Positions 22,548-34,759 of a DNA stretch of 64,000 nt are shown here, in pieces. The notes beneath the pieces were generated by a model, which did not search any database, was not told the DNA's origin, and saw only the letters and a program-made list of their open reading frames with translations. This DNA comes from Parelaphostrongylus tenuis (taxonomy: Eukaryota > Nematoda > Chromadorea > Rhabditida > Metastrongylidae). A program made the position numbers and the translations under genes. Location of the stretch: the NCBI GenBank assembly GCA_019055375.1, contig JAHQIW010006261.1, forward strand, positions 85,597 to 149,596. Reading direction: 5' to 3'. Position 1 is the first letter of the stretch. Every line of letters begins with the position of its first letter.

Positions 22548-25500
22548 ATGGCTTTGCACCCAGGTTTAAACCCTCCCAAGGATGATAATGAAGGAAAAAG
22601 TAACAAGACTGATTCTACCCGAACAGGCTCTTCCATGGTATAATTACAAACATAAGTCGTACAACTCATAGGTCTTATGACTTGAATTTCCTTTTTAGGA
22701 GTCATCGTCGATGGGGCTATTCGACAGGACACAATGGGAGAGAACAAGATTTTCAAGTGAGCTAGCTGCCGATGAAGGAAGTCTAGTCGAAATCATCAAA
22801 CAGCGTAAGGACGTTCCAAACTTATTCATATAAGAAATGATCAACTTTGGTAAAGTGTAATCTTCTTCATCATTATAGCAGAATCTGAGGAATCGGTTAG
22901 ACGACGGATAGGGTTGCTGTGCGAGTCAAAACAACGTATGATGATTAGAGGTGAATACCTCAAAGAGAAACCAAAATTTACCATAACACTCTTGTGCATT
23001 GAAATAGTAAGTGTCCCATAAATAATAACTACGTGCAATTTCTAGCTGTTCTTGAGTTTCAACTACAAGCGGAATCGTTATTACGTACATCCTGTCCTAG
23101 TTTATACCATAAAGGAGCCGGGGGAAATTATGATGGTTTACAATCAACTCATCGCATGCTAGAGCTGTGAATTTGGTTCCGCTTGCTTGAGAAATTTGAA
23201 AAAACTTATATTATACCTTTATTTTGAGTGCTTTATTAAGACCACGCCCAAATTTCAATAGATCCTTTCACTATTATTCAAGCCAACTTGTCATGTGGTC
23301 TGGTAAAGGCTCTTGTAGAGCCCAATACACGTGTTTCGTCTTTACAGACTGGTCAGTCGGGAGAACCCGTCGTCTTTCGATATTTTTATAGTCAGTTCTC
23401 TCGGGAGCTCTGCTCTCTTACAGAGAGTCATCGAAGACGAACGTTTTACACTCTATGTCAAGCGAAATTTTTACCTAACCATGAGCTTTTGTGCACTCGA
23501 TTACTCTTTGGCTTTACCTATTAAGGATCTATTGAAATTTGAGCGTGATCGTAATAAAGCATTCGAAGTAAAGGTATAATATGATAAAAATACCAGCCAA
23601 CGAGCACTGGGGTGCAAAAACACTGTGTTAGGTGAAAATTTCGCTTGACATAGAGTGTAAAACGTTCGTCTTCGATGACTCTCTGTAAGGGAGTAGAGCT
23701 CCCGAGAGAACTGACTATAAAATTTCGAAAGACGACGGGTTCTGCCCGACTGACGAGTCTGTAAAGACGAACACGTGTATCGGGCTGTACAAGAGCCCTT
23801 AGCAGACCACATGACAAGTTGGCTCATATAATAATGAAAGGGTCTATTGAAAAACTTATAGTTAGAAGCCATTACGCATAGCCGATGAATATCATGTTCA
23901 TTCACATTGCGAAGTCGTGATCTCGATCTTCTGTTAGCTCAGGATTCCAGATAATCAGGCCCAACTTATGTGAGACAAATTACTTCCAGGATGATCCTGA
24001 TCAAGAAGACGCTATGAAAAGGCAAACTTTTCTCTTTAGCTTTGTATTAGGTTGAGGAAATAGTTCCATAGCACACACTGAAAATTCAAGGCCTGTATAT
24101 AATGAATTGAATTGAAGACAACAATGATTATTCTTTCAAAAATAAGGACCATCATTGTCCACGATCTTCTGTCAACAATCTACAAACTTCCGGATCTGCT
24201 CGAAACACCATTCCTCGGGCTTTGGATCAAAAAATTCCTGACCTGTTCATCTTGGTCAAATGTCTCGAATCGCCGTCGGCGCAGGGAATTTTCTTTTGAG
24301 GGGAAATCGGACCACAATCGGTTGGCGCAACATCTGGACTGTAGGTTGGTGCCGCAAGACCTTGACTTCCGCCAATTCATTGTTGAGCCTTCTACCTTAG
24401 AGCGTGACCTCGCGTCATACTTAAGGCTAATTTTTCTGACCTGGGCTAAGCATCCAGCTGTCTTACCCATAGTGTGTGCGGTTTGTCTCAATTGACTATT
24501 TGGGGGACGTAACAAGAATAAGACACTGTGTGTTTCAAATGGAAACGGTTTAGCAGAAATCAAAATTTGTCTACCACATTTGCATGCTGAACTTCTGGAC
24601 TATTTGATTGAGCAGACTGCGAGACAATTTGACCTTTTCAAATTCTAAGAAGACAATATTTCCGAATTGTCAGTCATAACTCACTATACTGAAATATATT
24701 CTGCATTGAATAGTGTTCAATGCAAAGCTTCACAAGTCCAGATGTACGCTGTGGATATTGTATTATTCGCATAGGTTCAGGCAGCCCAAAAATGGGCTTG
24801 TTACCCTAGTTTCAATGAGAAAAGCATGAGTTGATCTTCCAGCTGTGAAAGTAGTTGGGAGGCCGTATTTTTTGATGAGTTATGTAGGCGAGCGTTTTCT
24901 TAACAAATTTATTAGCAGACATCGTCGTGGAAGATACTTGCTCATATTAGTTTCACATGCGGGCAGAACTCACTGATCGGTACTGGCACACGTCAAAATG
25001 AATATAGGTTTCATTGGTAGCCACTCTAGTCAATTTACTATTATTGGTAGAATATGTGTATGGAATGATTTCTGACCTAATGCTCGTTTTGTTTTTTCGG
25101 ATTTCCTTGTTTCCCAAGGTCTGGTGCGCAGCATGTATTATTGTGTGGTCTGTGATAGCCATCAATCCCGTGGTACCCCTCACGATTGCTGTGTTAAATA
25201 TGCTTGTTGCCGTCCTGCTCATTCTCGCATGTTTGAGCGTAGAGGTAAATAAGTTTCTGTCATTCTGAAACTATTGCAGTTTCCAAGAGTGCATTAAGAA
25301 TGCAACATTAAATTAGAGATGTGTGGTGCAAGCCGATATTTATCCCAACCCGTTCATAGGTTTTTCGGCTTCAAGTCCGGAGGGAAGACACCGACTCACA
25401 AGCGCGATACTTTATACCGTACTCTTGGAAATACACGGTAATCCTTTTGTAACAAAAGATAAGTGTAAATATAGCAAGGTTTTGATTGTGTTTCAAGCCT

Positions 25501-28500
25501 AGGAAAGGTTATGATTCATGCTGAAGTTCATTATTTGATAGATATCGAGACATACTTTTACTCGAAACCATCCACTCTGGACCATGGAAAACTGTCAGTT
25601 CAATGTCCAGAGATTGCCCTTGATTTGTTTTCTCTCCGTTCATTATACGTTCTCTTCTTTTCCCACTGTCGTAGATGTAGCATTCATGGCTAGAAGCTTC
25701 ACCATAGGGAATGGATGTGCTTTGATAGAGAAATAGAACACACAGTTAAGGTCTCACCTATGCTAAGAAGAGATTAGATCACTGAAGAAAGCTAGCTAAT
25801 CGAATAGTAAACTATTTTGGTTGAAAGGTGGAAACTCTTATGATTTGTGACATAACATTTTTCGTGGTGACCTCTAACGCTGTAATTTACACAAATTTGT
25901 ATATGTTGAAAAAAGAGTTCGTGGATGAAACGTGGGTTCGATTCCCGCCTGAGGCCGTGTTTTTGTTCACCGCTCAATCTCTTAGTCATATAAGTAACAT
26001 AATAACACTGTGAAAAAAGCAGTGAAAATACTATAATTTCGAAATTATATAAGGTTGTCAAGGTTGCATTAGCCCCTAAGGGACGAAATGTGCCAGCTCA
26101 GGTAGGCGATAGTTTAGAGGCCTTTCTCGCTGCAAAAAAGTTTTCTCGCAAACATTTGGTAATCATTCGAGAGCTCAAATCTCGGCAATTTTTCAAGACC
26201 TTTAGCTTCAAAAAACTTTTTATTACGTTGCAACATCGAAATTAAAATTATTTTTCACACTCAAATTTCTTCATTTGCTTCGGCTGGGGCCGCTATATGA
26301 CTCTTTCTTGAAGCTTTTATGCTCAATAGATAACCCAAATTTCGACAACTCAGATAATAGAATTGCTTTTTTGAAAGGTTGCCATATAACGCCTTGAGAG
26401 CGAAAAGAAGATCACATCTCACGCCTAAAATGCTATCCCGCCTCTCGGACGTCGTAGGCGGTTCACTGGTAATATAAGTGAAGTTTATAACTCAGAGGTG
26501 TCTTGTCGTTACATAATGGATGGAATATCATAAATGAACCTTCTAGATGTTATGAAGCAAGGAGTGATTACTTCTCTTGAAATCCTTGATTTTTCAGCGA
26601 CAATACTACATCTTTGTACAAAAATGAACTTATAACCCATATTGAACATTTGTATCGCCTGTCTTACGAGAACTTAGCTTGGAACCACATTTTCTACAAA
26701 TAAACGTCTTTAATCAAGGTGTGTATGGAGGCATTTCTCGAGCTTGAGTGAGTGTAGGAGGAGCGCGCGTTCATTATTGCGCATGATGCATTACTTCCCC
26801 TATCAGCACCCATATTCGAAAAAAACGTATTTTTCACCTTTTACAGACATTTTAGTGGTTATTCAATAGCTTAACTCTTGAAAATTGAAAAATCTTCTCT
26901 ATTTTTTCAAAAGTCTCTGCATTGCACTGTAATAGGGAAAAGAATATGTTGTTCAACACTTGAGTATCCTCCTGTGAGCAACGCTTTTTCTCAAAAGATT
27001 CGGCAGTTCTTTGACAACACAAATCTCTGCAAATCAGACTCAAAAATCTCAGCAATATGCTTGGTTTCTGAAGGAGACTTCTTAGCTCGTCGTTGCAGCT
27101 AAAAGAACATTGAGTTTTACACTAGGCGCGTACCGGACGTCACATGTAAATTGCTCTGCCCGGCCGACCTGCGCTGAGTGCGAAATTCAGTGATCGCATA
27201 GCTGTAACAACACATTGAAACGTACTTCCCCAAAAACCAAGCTTATCACTGAGATCGTTGAGATTTGTGCAATCGAATAGTTATTGGAAGGGCTCTTTCT
27301 ATGCTATAACGCGTTATCTGTCAAAGCCAACCGTCGACGGTCTGGCGGGGCAGCCGTTATCGGCCTTGAACCCACTGATGTTGACAGAATTGGGTATCAA
27401 TAGTTAATCGAAATTCATTTGTTTGACTACCTCTTGCAGTGGTATGGTTTTACAATAAGCTTAATAATGTAGATTGCCGTGCAAAAACATTCGCTTCAGC
27501 CGGGATTCGAACACAGTAACGAAACCGCAAGAGGTGGTCAAATAAATGGATTTCGATTGATTATTGATACCCAATATCTGTCAACATAAGTGGGTTAAAT
27601 TCCAATAGCTACTGCCACGTCATACCGTCGACGTTTGGCTGTTGACAGACGTTGTAGTGTAGAAAGAGCAAAACGAGCGCCGGTGGTGTAATGGTTTTGC
27701 ATACGCTCCCGGGAAGAATGAGATATGGGTTCGAATCCCGGCTGACACAAATGTTTCTACATGGCACTCTACATTATTGGGTATATTATAAGATCATACT
27801 ACCGCAAGAGGCAGCCAAATAAATGAATTTCGATTGCTTATTAGAACGAGAATTTCAAACATTTCCGCAAACCGGCAAAAAAAAAACTCTTAATCAAATA
27901 GCGAAAATCGCGTATTTTGCTCTGCGTGCATCGGTTTTTATAGCCGCTCTTAAGGGTTAAAGGCAACCTCATAAGGTGATTCTAAGGCACAAGCACGCTA
28001 CAAAGTCTCGCAATGAGTGTAGGAAGTTATGCCTCTCGTTGCGTTTTTTAGAGATCTTGCTTTTAACAATATAGCCTAGCATATTTTGAGCCTAAAACGA
28101 AACTTGTCATGACACTTATACAGTGCAGTACCCGTGCTTTTGCTTTCCAGCCTTGTCAGTTGCGCGGTGCTTTTCGGTTCAGTCAGTTCCGTGGAAGATA
28201 TCCCTGCATTTGGATGCCAACGCCGAAAGTTTTACACGCGCCGTCAAGTGATAAAATCCATCGACTGAGAAATGGTGATGGCACGGTGTTCTTGTACACT
28301 GCGCCGTCACCACATACTCCTCCCTACTTCCTACAATGCAGGGCTTAGTGTGGGGCGTGGGCTACTGACGATGGTGGCGAGACCTCCCAAACACGCGTGT
28401 ATAGCCCTGGAGTACCAACCTAGGGTAAGGCTTCAAACATTCTCAAAAACTTATAGTGATAAAATCACTTAACGGGCAGCATTGTATACTCGACTGCTCT

Positions 28501-29392
28501 TGGCCGGTAATCGTGAAATATCATAATTTTCGCTTCGTGTGTTTTTGAGATCTCACTCAAAACAATATAGTCTGGCAATATATTGAGCCTTTCATGTGAC
28601 CTTTCACTGCCTGTTCGGTAATTTTATCACTTAACGGCGCGTGCAAAACGTTCGGCGTCGGCTCGTTTATACAGAGATATCTCTCCGCTTAACTGAACCG
28701 AAAGACATCGTGCAACTGATGAGGCTGGAAGACCGAAACACGTGTATTTCACTGTTCAATTACCATAACAGATTTCGTGAAAGGCTCAAAATATGCTACC
28801 AGATTTTGAAAACTTACTTCAAAGGCTCAAAGCATCTCCATAATTGTGCGTAAAGAAGATGCGTTATATCTAAGTAGACTGCCTTTTTCATCAAAGTAAA
28901 GACGATAGATTTTTGTATCCAGAGAATTTCCATTACATTTGGCTCAGTTTGTCACGTTCATTTCTAATTGCACGCGCATATCTGAAACCTAGAAAACGCA
29001 AGCAGATACTAATTTGTGATAACGAAATTCCTCGTATTGTAGCTGTTACAGCAAGCTTTTAAATGGGAATGTCAAACACTTTCTCAGTGTAGGTGGTTTG
29101 CTGGCAAAAAACCTCTATAAGGCGATATGCTACTCTTATACCTTGTTCATAAAATATGTCGATCTTTCTTTATTACCTTCCATGCAGCTACTTGTTAATA
29201 TTCCCATAAGATAATTTTTTCTTTTGATTTCAGATATGCGAAGTGCACGTCGCAAGAGCAGTGCTTCTTTGTGCTAACATCACTGTGATGGTGTTCGACG
29301 ATGATTATGACACTGGATCTATCATAGTGCTATTCGCCTCTATTCTTCAGCTTCTATTAGTTGCCATACATATCTTTCTATCTCTTCGATAA
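22548..29392 (+). CDS. four-helix membrane protein, nematode-type, function unknown
   Basis: Five exons join in phase: 22548-22637, 22699-22804, 22879-23006, 25008-25244 and 29234-29392 (stop TAA). They give 239 residues from an ATG at 22548. Donors are GTATAA, GTAAGG, GTAAGT and GTAAAT; acceptors are TTTTAG, TTATAG, ATATAG and TTTCAG. The N-terminal 90 residues are hydrophilic (MALHPGLNPPKDDNEGKSN at the start, later SSMGLFDRTQWERTRFSSE). Four hydrophobic segments follow: TITLLCIEIVSLVATLVNLL across the exon 3/4 junction; a second ending WCAACIIVWSVIAI; VPLTIAVLNMLVAVLLILA; and SIIVLFASILQLLLVAIHIF before the end SLR. Introns 1 and 2 are about 60-75 bp. Intron 3 (2.0 kb) and intron 4 (4.0 kb) hold foldback and tRNA-like repeats, which explains their length. 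No family is named with confidence. Confidence 0.7.
23254..23852. repeat. foldback element, family D, in intron 3 of the four-helix gene
   Basis: The left arm 23254-23495 and right arm 23611-23852 (about 242 bp each) are near-perfect inverted copies around a 115-bp loop. Landmarks are CACGTGTTTCGTCTTTACAG against CTGTAAAGACGAACACGTG, and GACGAACGTTTTACACTCTA against TAGAGTGTAAAACGTTCGTC. The ends read TTCAATAGACCC-like on both sides. Open frames on both strands here are mirror images of each other. Transcribed as part of the intron, it would form a long RNA hairpin. Confidence 0.85.
24090..24690. repeat. degraded relative of the 14-kb foldback, in intron 3
   Basis: AGAGCGTGACCTCGCGTCAT and CTGACCTGGGCTAAGCA match the centre of the 13883-14640 element. 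The right flank GAGACAATTTGACCTTTTCAAA matches that element's right arm. Both strands are open for 127 codons (24112-24495 and 24180-24563), offset from each other. This is an effect of the inverted structure and composition, not evidence of coding. Confidence 0.5.
25905..26045 (+). repeat. tRNA-like repeat, family B, 5'-truncated, in intron 4
   Basis: GATGAAACGTGGGTTCGATTC (T-arm region) is followed by CCCGCCTGAGGCCGTGTTTT, CACCGCTCAATCTCTTAG and CACTGTGAAAAAAGCAGTGA. This matches the 3' half of the copies at 31.8, 32.1 and 39.7 kb. The first half of the tRNA-like module is missing. Confidence 0.6.
26046..27240. other. intronic sequence, no feature recognised
   Basis: Part of intron 4 of the four-helix gene. 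Open frames near 26852-27102 on both strands lack support. Confidence 0.4.
27285..27530 (-). repeat. tRNA-like repeat, family A, minus strand, in intron 4
   Basis: Inverted family A landmarks are present: CAACCGTCGACGGTCTGGCG, GAATTGGGTATCAATAGTTA and an inverted B-box region CGGGATTCGAACAC. It abuts a plus-strand copy at about 27525 to form an inverted pair. Confidence 0.7.
27525..27850 (+). repeat. tRNA-like repeat, family A, plus strand, in intron 4
   Basis: This is one of the more complete copies: ACCGCAAGAGGTGGTCAAAT, GATACCCAATATCTGTCAAC and GTTGTAGTGTAGAAAGAGC. The tRNA-like module at 27682-27752 has a B box GGTTCGAATCC, and the end is CATTATTGGGTATATTATAA. The phrase ACCGCAAGAGGYRGYCAAAT occurs at both ends of the unit, which suggests tandem or terminal repeat organisation. 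Confidence 0.75.
28083..28796. repeat. foldback element, family D, in intron 4, with inserted family E piece
   Basis: The arms are about 28083-28257 and 28620-28796. GTTTTACACGCGCCGTCAAG pairs with TTAACGGCGCGTGCAAAAC, and CCGTGGAAGATATCCC-like text pairs with AGAGATATCTCTCCGC. The loop holds 28255-28440, an inverted copy of the 5575-5760 repeat (GTCACCACATACTCCTCCCT, CAGTGTGGGGCGTGGGC-like). The two arms are more diverged than those at 23.3 kb. Confidence 0.65.
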
Positions 29393-30680
29393 AAGGATCA
29401 ATGAAATTAAGATTAAGTGACGATATTCATTTAATAGTAGGAAAAGTCAGATTTAAGTTTTACAATGCGTCTTCAGTGTATAGCAAAATTAAGCTGTTAG
29501 CATTTCTATTGAAAAATGTTTCTTTCTTTATGCACTAAGAAGGATTTCAGACAGTGTTTATCTGATGCACAACTTGTAGTTGGAAGTATTTTACAGTATA
29601 AAAAATGTTTCTTGATTTTTTCTCTTCGTGCATACACTACGAAGATCATCGGCAGAGCGAAAGGGTTCTACGTTTCATCGTTGTGTTCTATCACGATTTA
29701 TTTTGAAGTCACAGAGTATAAACCATTAATTGTTAGTCGCAGATTTCAAAACACTTTTGAGCTAAAAATACCGTGGATTGGGTTGTAATCAGATCCCTTG
29801 GTGGTTCCATAAACAGTACCGTTATACGCAATACCGTAACGAACAAAAGCAACTTGGCCGAAATGTTCGGTAAACTCAAAAAAGCTAAATATTTGTGCCA
29901 CTAAGAAACATCTTTCGATAGAAATAGCAAGCTAATACACCAACGTGACATCGTTCAAGCTCATGTAATTATAGTTTACGCTTCAGGTAAGAACGCTCTG
30001 CACAGAGGTGGTTTAAAACGATCAGAATGAAGTACGGAGAGCAGCAAAGCTCACTGAAGTCATAAAAATTTAGATATTTGCAAAACCCACCGATTTTGTG
30101 CCAGTCACAGGGCTATGATAATACCATGATAATAATCGCTCCTGAGACAGATGGTGAACTCACTGCATCCAGAACGGTCAATCGAGGAAATCACCCAGTA
30201 ATTCAACGCCGCTCTCTTGAACTGCCAGATCTCCACATCCTATATCAAAGAAAAGCAAGTTGTATGTTTTCAAACGTTTCAGCTTTTGAAGTACAATACT
30301 CTGTCTTGTGACGATAAGCTGCAGAAAACCTAATGCGATGAGATTCAACCTGAGCATTCTTTCAAGAGCGATAAGTTCTTCAGATTAAATTTCATTCTGT
30401 TACCTATCACGTAAAAGAATCGTGTAGTGTAGTGATCAGAGGCGCACTACGACGCACACTCAATCTCTAGACACATCGCGTGTCGGGCAACAATTTCTTC
30501 TACACTTTCGGGGGCAAGAGGGTGCTACTTGACTGCTATGAGAGCATAGCAGCATATAATCACCTTCTACTCAATGAAGACGAATGCGTAGCACACATTT
30601 ATAAAGCTATCGCTAATTTCCTCTTTATTCCAACAAAATGGAAGATTTATGTTCAGTGAAAGATTGGCATAGACGTTGAT
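29393..30680. other. no supported gene
   Basis: Downstream of the four-helix gene. A 90-codon frame at 29516-29788 and a 77-codon frame at 30078-30311 have no motif. A tRNA-like fragment may lie at 30420-30490 (GTGTAGTGTAGTGATCAGAG) but is too decayed to call. Confidence 0.4.
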
Positions 30681-30926
30681 TCACAAAAAAGGCAACTTTC
30701 GTATCCAATTCACTACTGTGTCCACCTCGCGCTCTACTCGTGTGAAATCACGGAAATCTAGGACAGCGACAGTAACGTCGTTGGCCAAGGTTTTGAATAA
30801 GTTAAGTGCAAAGAATAGTAACCACAAGACAAAGTAATTTATAACAGTCCACAGTCCCTCAGAAAATGCCTTCGAATCGGTCAAGACAGGGTTTAGAGAT
30901 GCCTCGCTATACAAAGTAGATTTCAT
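30681..30926 (-). CDS. possible single-helix membrane peptide or exon
   Basis: An ATG at 30926 opens 81 codons to TGA. The frame has an acidic/neutral start (MKSTLYSEASLNPVLTDSKA), a hydrophobic segment VINYFVLWLLFFALNLF and a charged end (DFTRVEREVDTVVNWIRKL). The amino-acid pattern looks protein-like, but no splice partner or known family is seen. Confidence 0.3.
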   Translation of the reverse strand: MKSTLYSEASLNPVLTDSKAFSEGLWTVINYFVLWLLFFALNLFKTLANDVTVAVLDFRDFTRVEREVDTVVNWIRKLPFL

Positions 30927-31177
30927 TCTATGAAGCGCATTAGAAACATCACACTATCTATCCCTCTAGAGTCGTCAAATTCGCATTGTTTACCTGAAAA
31001 AGTAAAAGACATTGTTTAACTACATGGGTAAGCTGTAATAGATATCCTACATACCAAATATAATGCGGTTCTGGTAGCATGCAGCGGTGAACTTTCCTTT
31101 ATTTTGAACTTTTGAGAATAGTTTTCTCCGTTGTCTTTATCTCTACCAATAGAACTGCATTATGATACAACTTGCTT

Positions 31178-31295
31178 TGTCGCAGGTTCACTGTTGTCGG
31201 AAAGTTCTACTGATCGATATACAATGGAGGAGCTGTCGAAACACAGAGAACGGTTCAAGTCTCAAGACTAGTTCATGGAGAAATCACACGACTGC
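31178..31295 (+). pseudogene. fragment of the last exon of a Fer-like tyrosine kinase
   Basis: After TTTGTCGCAG the DNA aligns with the kinase's last exon at 49481: GTTCACTGTTGTCGGAAAG, then ATCGATATACAATGGAGGAG. One base lost after CGGAAAG puts the rest out of frame. The preceding CTTGCTTTGTCGCAG is shared with the minus-strand fragment at 53.87 kb, so these two fragments are closest to each other. Confidence 0.6.
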
Positions 31296-31821
31296 ATTGA
31301 TACCAGATTGAATTATACATTTGTATTGCCTCGATCTAATAAATATGTACAGGAATAGAGTCTGAGTGCCGTAAAAGTGCTGTAAAGTGCTCTATGGGCA
31401 CGTCAGCTCACCTGAGAACATTGAGTGATTATGAACGGCATTTCTGTCAATAAGATGCAAGCCAACATATTCCGCTATCGCAGAACTCTCGAGTGATGGG
31501 AGCGCCTATTTTTTTCTTCAAGCATTTCTTTGAAGAGAATTAAGCTAGCTTCATTTTTAGTAAGTAGTGCTGGATAGGTGAGCTGTCATTTTTGAATTTT
31601 GACGCTCCCGTGGACATACTTTTTTGTAAATGTCACTTCGCCATGAATCCGATGGGCTCAGGAGAAAGGGTGCATCTTTGTCGGTTTGCAAAAATACGAA
31701 AGTTGATCTTTGGGAAATGATTATGGTCCTCACCTGACTAAATTCTACATCAGTTCAATAGAAATAAGTCGGGACTGACTAGAATATATTTTATATTTAT
31801 GTTCTATAAATATCTACGAGA

Positions 31822-32010
31822 ATTGAGTGGTGAGCAAAAATAGATGGTGAATACGTTGTGGGCGCATATACCTCTGGGGTAGAGTGGTAGCTCGCGTCGC
31901 CGGTATGAATGAAACGCGGGTTCGACTCCCAACTGGGATCGTACTTTTGCTTCTCTTAGGTATATGTGTAAGATCATAACACTGCGAAAGATGCAGTAAA
32001 AACACTTTGA
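31822..32010 (+). repeat. tRNA-like repeat, family B
   Basis: The module starts near 31876 with GGGGTAGAGTGGTAGCTCGC and has GCGGGTTCGACTCCC as T arm and B box. It is followed by TTTTGCTTCTCTTAGGTATA and AACACTGCGAAAGATGCAGT. A second copy follows in tandem. Confidence 0.7.
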
Positions 32011-32039
32011 ATTTTGAGTAATACTTATCACAATGGCTC

Positions 32040-32310
32040 TCAGCTCGACTGAGATTATAAAGCGAAATTGCATACCCGACCAAACCTGTTAAAGGTTGAT
32101 GGCTGACAGCTATCATAGAGATTTTGAAGAATGAGTGGTGGTGCGGTTATATCTCTGTGGTGTAGTGATAGCACGCGCCCCCGGGATGGACGAAACGCGG
32201 GTTCGACTCCCGTCTTAGGTCGTGTTTTTGCTCACCACTCAATTCTCTTTGGTATATATGAGACATCATAACACTGCGAAAAATGCGGTAAAAACGCTAG
32301 TAATTTTGAG
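32040..32310 (+). repeat. tRNA-like repeat, family B, tandem second copy
   Basis: The leader AAATTGCATACCCGACCAAA continues with GGCTGACAGCTATCATAGAG. The tRNA-like module is at about 32153-32222 (GTGTAGTGATAGCACGCGCC, GCGGGTTCGACTCCCGT). The tail is CTCACCACTCAATTCTCTTT and CACTGCGAAAAATGCGGTAA. The leader is shared with 39610-39680 and 54850-54905. Confidence 0.7.
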
Positions 32311-34035
32311 TGTGACTACAATGTCTTCTTTTGCATCATACGCGTATCGAACTCTGTAGAGAGTGTTCTGTTCCATCCATACTCTTTTAAATCTTTTCAG
32401 CCTATAATATCTGTACCTATCTCTCCGAAGTAGTAGTATTAATCTACGACGAAACAACTTTGACTTAATAATTTTAATAGCTCTTCGCTCAGCAGCGGAT
32501 AGGCTGGGATCAAATAGATTTTGATAGCCGACTCTTCTTTGACCCACGACGATGTCATTCCGTAGCATTTTATTTGATGAGTGAAGTAATATCACGAGAT
32601 TGAAATGCTTTATTCGACTAATATTTCGACACCTTCAGTTTCATCTTATGCGATGAATCGAGTTGATTGCCCACGATGGTTCGTCCTCATTGTGAATCCT
32701 TGTCATCGTTATAATTCGAGTCGAATGTTCTCCACTAAAAAACCATTTGACTGGAGAACCTTTTCAAAATGCCCTTTTACAAAGGACAACTATTATGGCA
32801 ATTGCCTGTTGATATTAACTTTCTCTTCTTTGCAAAATATATCTTGCAGCTGTCGGTATCATTATCATCTAACACAAAGATTAACAACATATCAAAAGTC
32901 GCATTTGCTCTAACCTGAGACGAACTATCGGCTGCAAAATGGCAAAGACGTCTTAGCGTCAGCTAAACAAACTTTTTTATGAACGTAGCAGCTTTAGCAG
33001 AACAAACCTATCTATCGATATCGGATTATTCGGGTTAGTCATGAAAAATATTATAAAATGCTGATGCAAGATTCGTATGAATTTGTCTCGCTTGGTCCTT
33101 ACGAAGTCACAAGGGAAAATCTGAAAATTGGAAAATGAACCCTCGCTTGCAACGATAATATTATAATAAAATCGACACGACAACACCAAAGCAATTCAAA
33201 AAGCATGACAATAACAAAATTAGTAGACGAAAACATGATGATGTAGACACGTTTGTGACTGTGAAAGGTACAATTGTTATAACGCTTCAATGAGGATAGA
33301 GCATATAGAGAGAAATGCGTGAAGTTGTTATAGCCTGAACATTGAATAACTGTGCAATGATATGGACATCTGCGCAAACAGCTTAAATATCAGTGTGATC
33401 ACTGGATGCTCAAGGGAGAACACAGTTGCGTTAGCAACTGGAAATAGCATTCTGTAAGGTCACGAACTGTTGAGAAGCGGGATAAATAACACAATACACG
33501 AGTCCACAAACGAACATTGGTGGATCCAGGTGCAGAGCGATGATAAGTAAATAAGTTGGTGGAACACTAACGATCCTCGAATTATCCATCACGGGCATCT
33601 GATACAACTGCTTTGTAAACCCTCAGAGAACGACTGTTAAAACTCCTGCACTCGGCGCAGTCGCGCACATTATGCGATTTTCGTTATAATATTAGCGTAT
33701 TCTCGTCGTGTTGGTAAAACTTCCAGGCTTTTATAAAAATCACTTTCGTGCTTTATGCTCTTTCATACACTTACACATGCTTAGAGTGTTCATATAACTT
33801 TTATGTGTGAAGAAAAAGCTCTGGTCTACTACCTAATCATTCTGTTTTTGATATTCATTCAATCGTAATAAGTTGTGCAAACGATATAACGATATAAACT
33901 CTTTAGACACAGTTCTTTTCCATCATGCACAATAGGGTGCTGTGTAATAGTAACCGTAATGTTTGTCGCAGAGAGGGGCTGATCCCCCACCCCTAGCACT
34001 CTTCTGTATTCAACACGAAGCCCGAGAAACACCAC
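32311..34035. other. no supported gene
   Basis: A very basic minus-strand frame (32266-32595) partly overlaps the family B tail. The frame at 32605-32913 and minus frames at 32977-33377 have no motif. Nothing is called. Confidence 0.4.
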
Positions 34036-34039
34036 AGCC

Positions 34040-34200
34040 AGTGTGTAATCAAGGTTGCAAAGAGACATGCTCAACCAGTATTCAACGTTAATGAAGTAGA
34101 TGACAAAAACTGGCTGAATGCTAGCTACTGGGATCCGCACAGTAAAATGTGATAGCGAGTCATGTAAAAAAATCTACACATCACCCAAATGTGAACAAAT
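34040..34200 (+). mobile_element. RTE-type LINE 3' end fragment
   Basis: GCTACTGGGATCCGCACAGT is followed by AAAATGTGATAGCGAGTCAT, matching the fragments at 18.7, 39.1 and 62.3 kb. The reading ...YWDPH is typical of the end of RTE reverse-transcriptase ORFs. Confidence 0.5.
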
Positions 34201-34319
34201 GGCTGAAAGTTGAAAACAATGGGTAGTTCGCCAAAACGTTGCTTCACAGTGAGTACGATGTCAGTTTATCAATAACTCTCAACAATTCTTTGATTAGTAT
34301 GTAAGAATTCAGCGCCTTA

Positions 34320-34700
34320 TCAATCTTACGTACGTTTTGGCGGTGTCGGCACTTCATCAGTGGTTCACACCCCACACTGTACTCTATGGCAAAGACGAGG
34401 AGCGTTATTTATCGTATAAAATTTAATATGATCATTTTCTCGGTCGATGGATTTTTGCTAGTAGTGAATATGTAGAAATCCATCATATCGACTTTTTCCG
34501 AATTGCACTTTGAAAAATTCAATATAGCTTGTGAGAATGTTCAGACTTTTTCGAGACGTATCTCAGAGCCATACGCGCGTTTTTGCGGGGTCGCCCGCTT
34601 CATCAGTGGCCTCACGCTCCCCACAATACGTACGGCTCTGACGCTCCAACCTCGAAAAGGCTCTGAAAATCCATAAAAGCTGCACTGAGTGTTCAAAACG
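34320..34700. repeat. foldback-related repeat, family E type
   Basis: Two direct versions of one motif occur: TTTTGGCGGTGTCGGCACTT then CATCAGTGG at 34337, and TTTTTGCGGGGTCGCCCGCT then TCATCAGTGG at 34574. A TCGATGGATTTTTGCTAG phrase shared with 5740 and 28260 lies between. A further version is at 56785. Confidence 0.5.
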
Positions 34701-34759
34701 AGGTTCGAAAAAGTCTATAGGATGGAATTCTTTGATCTCTGACTGAAAGAAAAGGTCTA

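Noticed and set aside
23288..23905. Overlapping 78-134 codon frames on both strands
   Set aside because: They are the two arms of the same foldback read in different directions; the sequence pattern is inverted repetition, not coding.
24112..24563. Two 127-codon frames on opposite strands
   Set aside because: They overlap in a degraded foldback element; mirror-image openness follows from inverted repeats, and no family is recognised.
32266..32595. Very basic 109-codon minus-strand protein
   Set aside because: Its C-terminal part runs into the family B repeat tail and the Arg/Lys/Tyr-rich composition looks like an AT-rich shadow.
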